64,000 nt of DNA from NCBI GenBank assembly GCA_964016885.1, contig OZ024757.1, positions 20,905,739-20,969,738 of the forward strand, written 5' to 3'. The position numbers and the translations under genes are program-made. The notes under the pieces are model-generated. The model ran no database searches. It was not told where the DNA came from and saw only the letters and a program-made list of their open reading frames with translations. Positions 62,522 through 64,000 of the stretch are shown one piece after another; positions within the stretch are counted from its first letter, which is position 1; each line of letters begins with the position of its first letter. The DNA is from Eledone cirrhosa. Lineage: Eukaryota; Mollusca; Cephalopoda; Octopoda; Eledonidae.

Positions 62522-62823
62522 ATATACCTGAAACATGAAACAACCTTCAAGCATCCTGACAAAAAACATGCCACCCAGCTCGCAAACCAAGTATGGAGCC
62601 TTAAAAATAACCGCGCACCTTTTCCCATCAAATGGAGTATATTAAAAAAATCTACTGCCCATGTTAATGGGACGAAATTATGCTGCTTTTGTAACTCAGA
62701 AAAATGGAATATACTCTCTCAACTGGCTGCAGGTAAACACTGCCTAAATACATGACTTAACTGCTTTAGCAGCAGTCCATACGAAATGAAGTACAGTCTA
62801 AATAAATGGTTTAGATCTGAATA
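62522..62823 (+). pseudogene. Penelope-like element, C-terminal GIY-YIG endonuclease relic
   Basis: The frame reads KHETTFKHPDKKHATQLANQ, VWSLKNN, IKWSILKKS, CCFCNSEKWNIL, LAAGKHCLNT, then a TGA, then in the same frame LNCFSSSPYEMKYSLNKW and a stop. The H-x2-F, A-T-x-L-A-x-x-(V/I)-W-x-L-K, I-K-W-x-I-L-K and C-x2-C-x2-E-K-x-x-I-L series is typical of the second half of the GIY-YIG domain that closes Penelope-like reverse transcriptases (from memory of the family). The catalytic GIY and YIG motifs and the polymerase are missing because the copy starts at a (TA)n tract. One in-frame stop. Confidence 0.65.
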
Positions 62824-62930
62824 ACTAATCCTGATGTCGAGGAATATCTTTGAGTTACTGACTAATTTGCACGTCAAGGAATTTGGATTCTTTGAGTCAG
62901 CATAGAAAAATTACAAGTCTGTAGTATATT
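62824..62930. other. Spacer
   Basis: Nothing recognised. Confidence 0.4.
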
Positions 62931-62931
62931 T

Positions 62932-63047
62932 GAGTTCAAATCTCGCCGAGGTTAACTTTGCCTTTCATCCTTACGGGGTCGATAAAATAAAGTACCAGTA
63001 ATGTACTGGGTAATTGCTGGACTTGTGCCTAAAATAGAAACAATTAT
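62932..63047 (+). mobile_element. SINE-C, 5' truncated at box B
   Basis: Starts GAGTTCAAATCTCGCCGAGG and ends AGAAACAATTATT. Confidence 0.9.
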
Positions 63048-63390
63048 TTCTAGTTATATTTTTATGAACTTATCTGTTTTTGTGGAAAGGTAGCCATAAG
63101 TTTTCTGGCCATGTTTTGTTGTGATTTCGTCTCATATGCATCTTTCTGGCAGTGCACTTCTCCATTTTGTTGCATAAAATAGTGTTACGAGTGCAATCCC
63201 ACCTTTATGCCCAAAACTGCACACAAATTGGTGGCTGAAAAGGTCTGGAAATCCCTCTTCTTTTAAGAAATTGTTTTTGTGCTTGCTTTTTTTTTTTATT
63301 GATTATATATATATATATATATATATCCATGTGTAGTTGACAGCTGAGAGAAAAGAGTACTAAAAACGGAAGTAGAGTTTAATAATTAAT
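63048..63390. other. Unique spacer with (TA)n
   Basis: (TA)n at about 63304-63327. No gene. Confidence 0.5.
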
Positions 63391-63451
63391 TTTATTAAGG
63401 CTAAATAGCAAGTCTTATTATTCTGGAGTTTAGCTTTAATAAAATGAATAT
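63391..63451. repeat. Small hairpin, 17-bp arms
   Basis: TTTTATTAAGGCTAAAT and its near-complement GTTTAGCTTTAATAAAA around a 21-base loop. Confidence 0.6.
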
Positions 63452-63519
63452 ATCTATCTATCTATATATATATATATATCAGCTTAAAGCCAGTTTTAAA
63501 CTAGTTAGACCATTACTCA

Positions 63520-63624
63520 ACAGAGTACTCAATACTTGGGGTGGTTGAGTATGGCTATATTATAAAGAGTCAGGACCAGACAGCTGAACTCTTGCTGTTG
63601 CAGCAGCTAGTTCCAGACAATATA

Positions 63625-63632
<8 letters not shown>
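63520..63632. mobile_element. Diverged single arm of the 43656-type foldback
   Basis: GAGTACTCAATACTTGGGGT, then GTCAGGACCAGACAGCTGAA and TTGCTGTTGCAGCAGCTAGT, followed by (TA)n. Same order as the left end of 43620-43700. Confidence 0.65.
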
Positions 63633-63662
<30 letters not shown>

Positions 63663-63719
63663 CAGCAAAGTTGCACACATAAAAATAGCTGTCTTTGACT
63701 TTCAGGTATATATATATAA

Positions 63720-64000
63720 GCTAGGAGACAAGTGTACTTAGCAAGAAGGGAAGCTGAGGAAAGAAAGTTTAAGCATGTTCTACAACGCGATGACCAAAAA
63801 CGTGAGGTGTTCAGGATTGCTAGGCAATGCGTCAAGGAAAACCGTGATATAGTCGGGGAGAAGTGTGTACTAAACGACGATGGCACCTAGAAAAACCTGG
63901 GACGAGCTGATAAACTCCGACCTCACACACTTACACCTCTCCAAGACAATGTCACTGGACCGAGACCTTTGGCGGTACTCAGTAACAGAGAAGACCCGCC
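63720..64000 (+). pseudogene. Internally deleted LINE: linker joined to C-terminus
   Basis: 63720-63890 reads VYLARREAEERKFKHVLQRD, DQKREVFRIARQCVKENRDI, VGEKCVLNDDGT and a stop. This resembles the linker between endonuclease and polymerase in a common LINE group. From 63886 in another frame it reads PRKTWDELINSDLTHLHLSK, TMSLDRDLWRYSVTEKTR, the C-terminus of the LINE at 49082, and leaves the window. The whole polymerase is missing between the two parts. Confidence 0.85.

Overview
The window reads as animal, almost certainly cephalopod (octopus or squid type), non-genic DNA. The reasons are several dispersed tRNA-headed SINE families of the kind known from octopus and squid, many LINE fragments, long (TA)n, (GTT)n and (GTAT)n tracts, and no compact gene anywhere. 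I find no convincing host gene, no rRNA and no functional tRNA. Nearly every long open frame is either simple repeat translated in an arbitrary frame or transposon debris. Family labels here are local. SINE-A has a tRNA-like head and a tail ending CGGACGTAAAATGATGATG. SINE-B has a tail ending in GTTAAACGATGATGATG or close variants. SINE-C has its internal box B at GAGTTCAAATCCC and its tail ends AGAAACAATTATT. SINE-D has a head containing GTGGCCTAGTGG.

Layout. 1-5.8 kb: LINE and SINE pieces, a 1.6-kb G/T-only (GTT)n block, a structured TA block, a TTG-rich minisatellite and foldbacks. 5.8-12.6 kb: SINE-C copies, CA/TA tracts, a decayed LINE (about 9.0-9.9 kb), a 57-bp array split by a LINE tail, and an old duplication whose second copy holds an unidentified 117-codon frame. 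12.7-20.7 kb: a LINE C-terminus cut by a foldback, a SINE-A with a 16-fold internal 49-bp array, a 63-bp minisatellite, and more SINEs. 20.76-28.5 kb: a 74-bp satellite of about 105 units. 28.8-37.9 kb: 60-bp, 30-bp and 14-bp arrays, a large foldback whose spacer holds a near-complete hammerhead ribozyme motif, a LINE reverse transcriptase domain (minus strand), and three related foldbacks. 37.9-50.7 kb: two MITE copies, a 29-bp array, a foldback with a G-rich tip, a foldback with 105-bp identical arms, a Helitron helicase relic, and a LINE ORF with a zinc finger inside the polymerase region. 51.1-55.8 kb: a 79-bp satellite whose edges keep an older, longer unit. 55.8-64 kb: tetramer and pentamer tracts, nested SINE/LINE insertions with clear target-site duplications, a Penelope-like GIY-YIG domain relic, and an internally deleted LINE at the right edge.

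How the parts relate. SINE-A carries the last codons and the stop codon of a LINE present in the same window, the classic arrangement of a SINE using a LINE's machinery. At least three SINE families, and one LINE tail, appear to have seeded tandem arrays. The foldback families share a CTGATGA / stem-loop / GAAAY module, which matches the hammerhead core known from Penelope-like elements, and a Penelope-type endonuclease relic lies in the same window. This ribozyme/foldback layer is the most interesting signal here.
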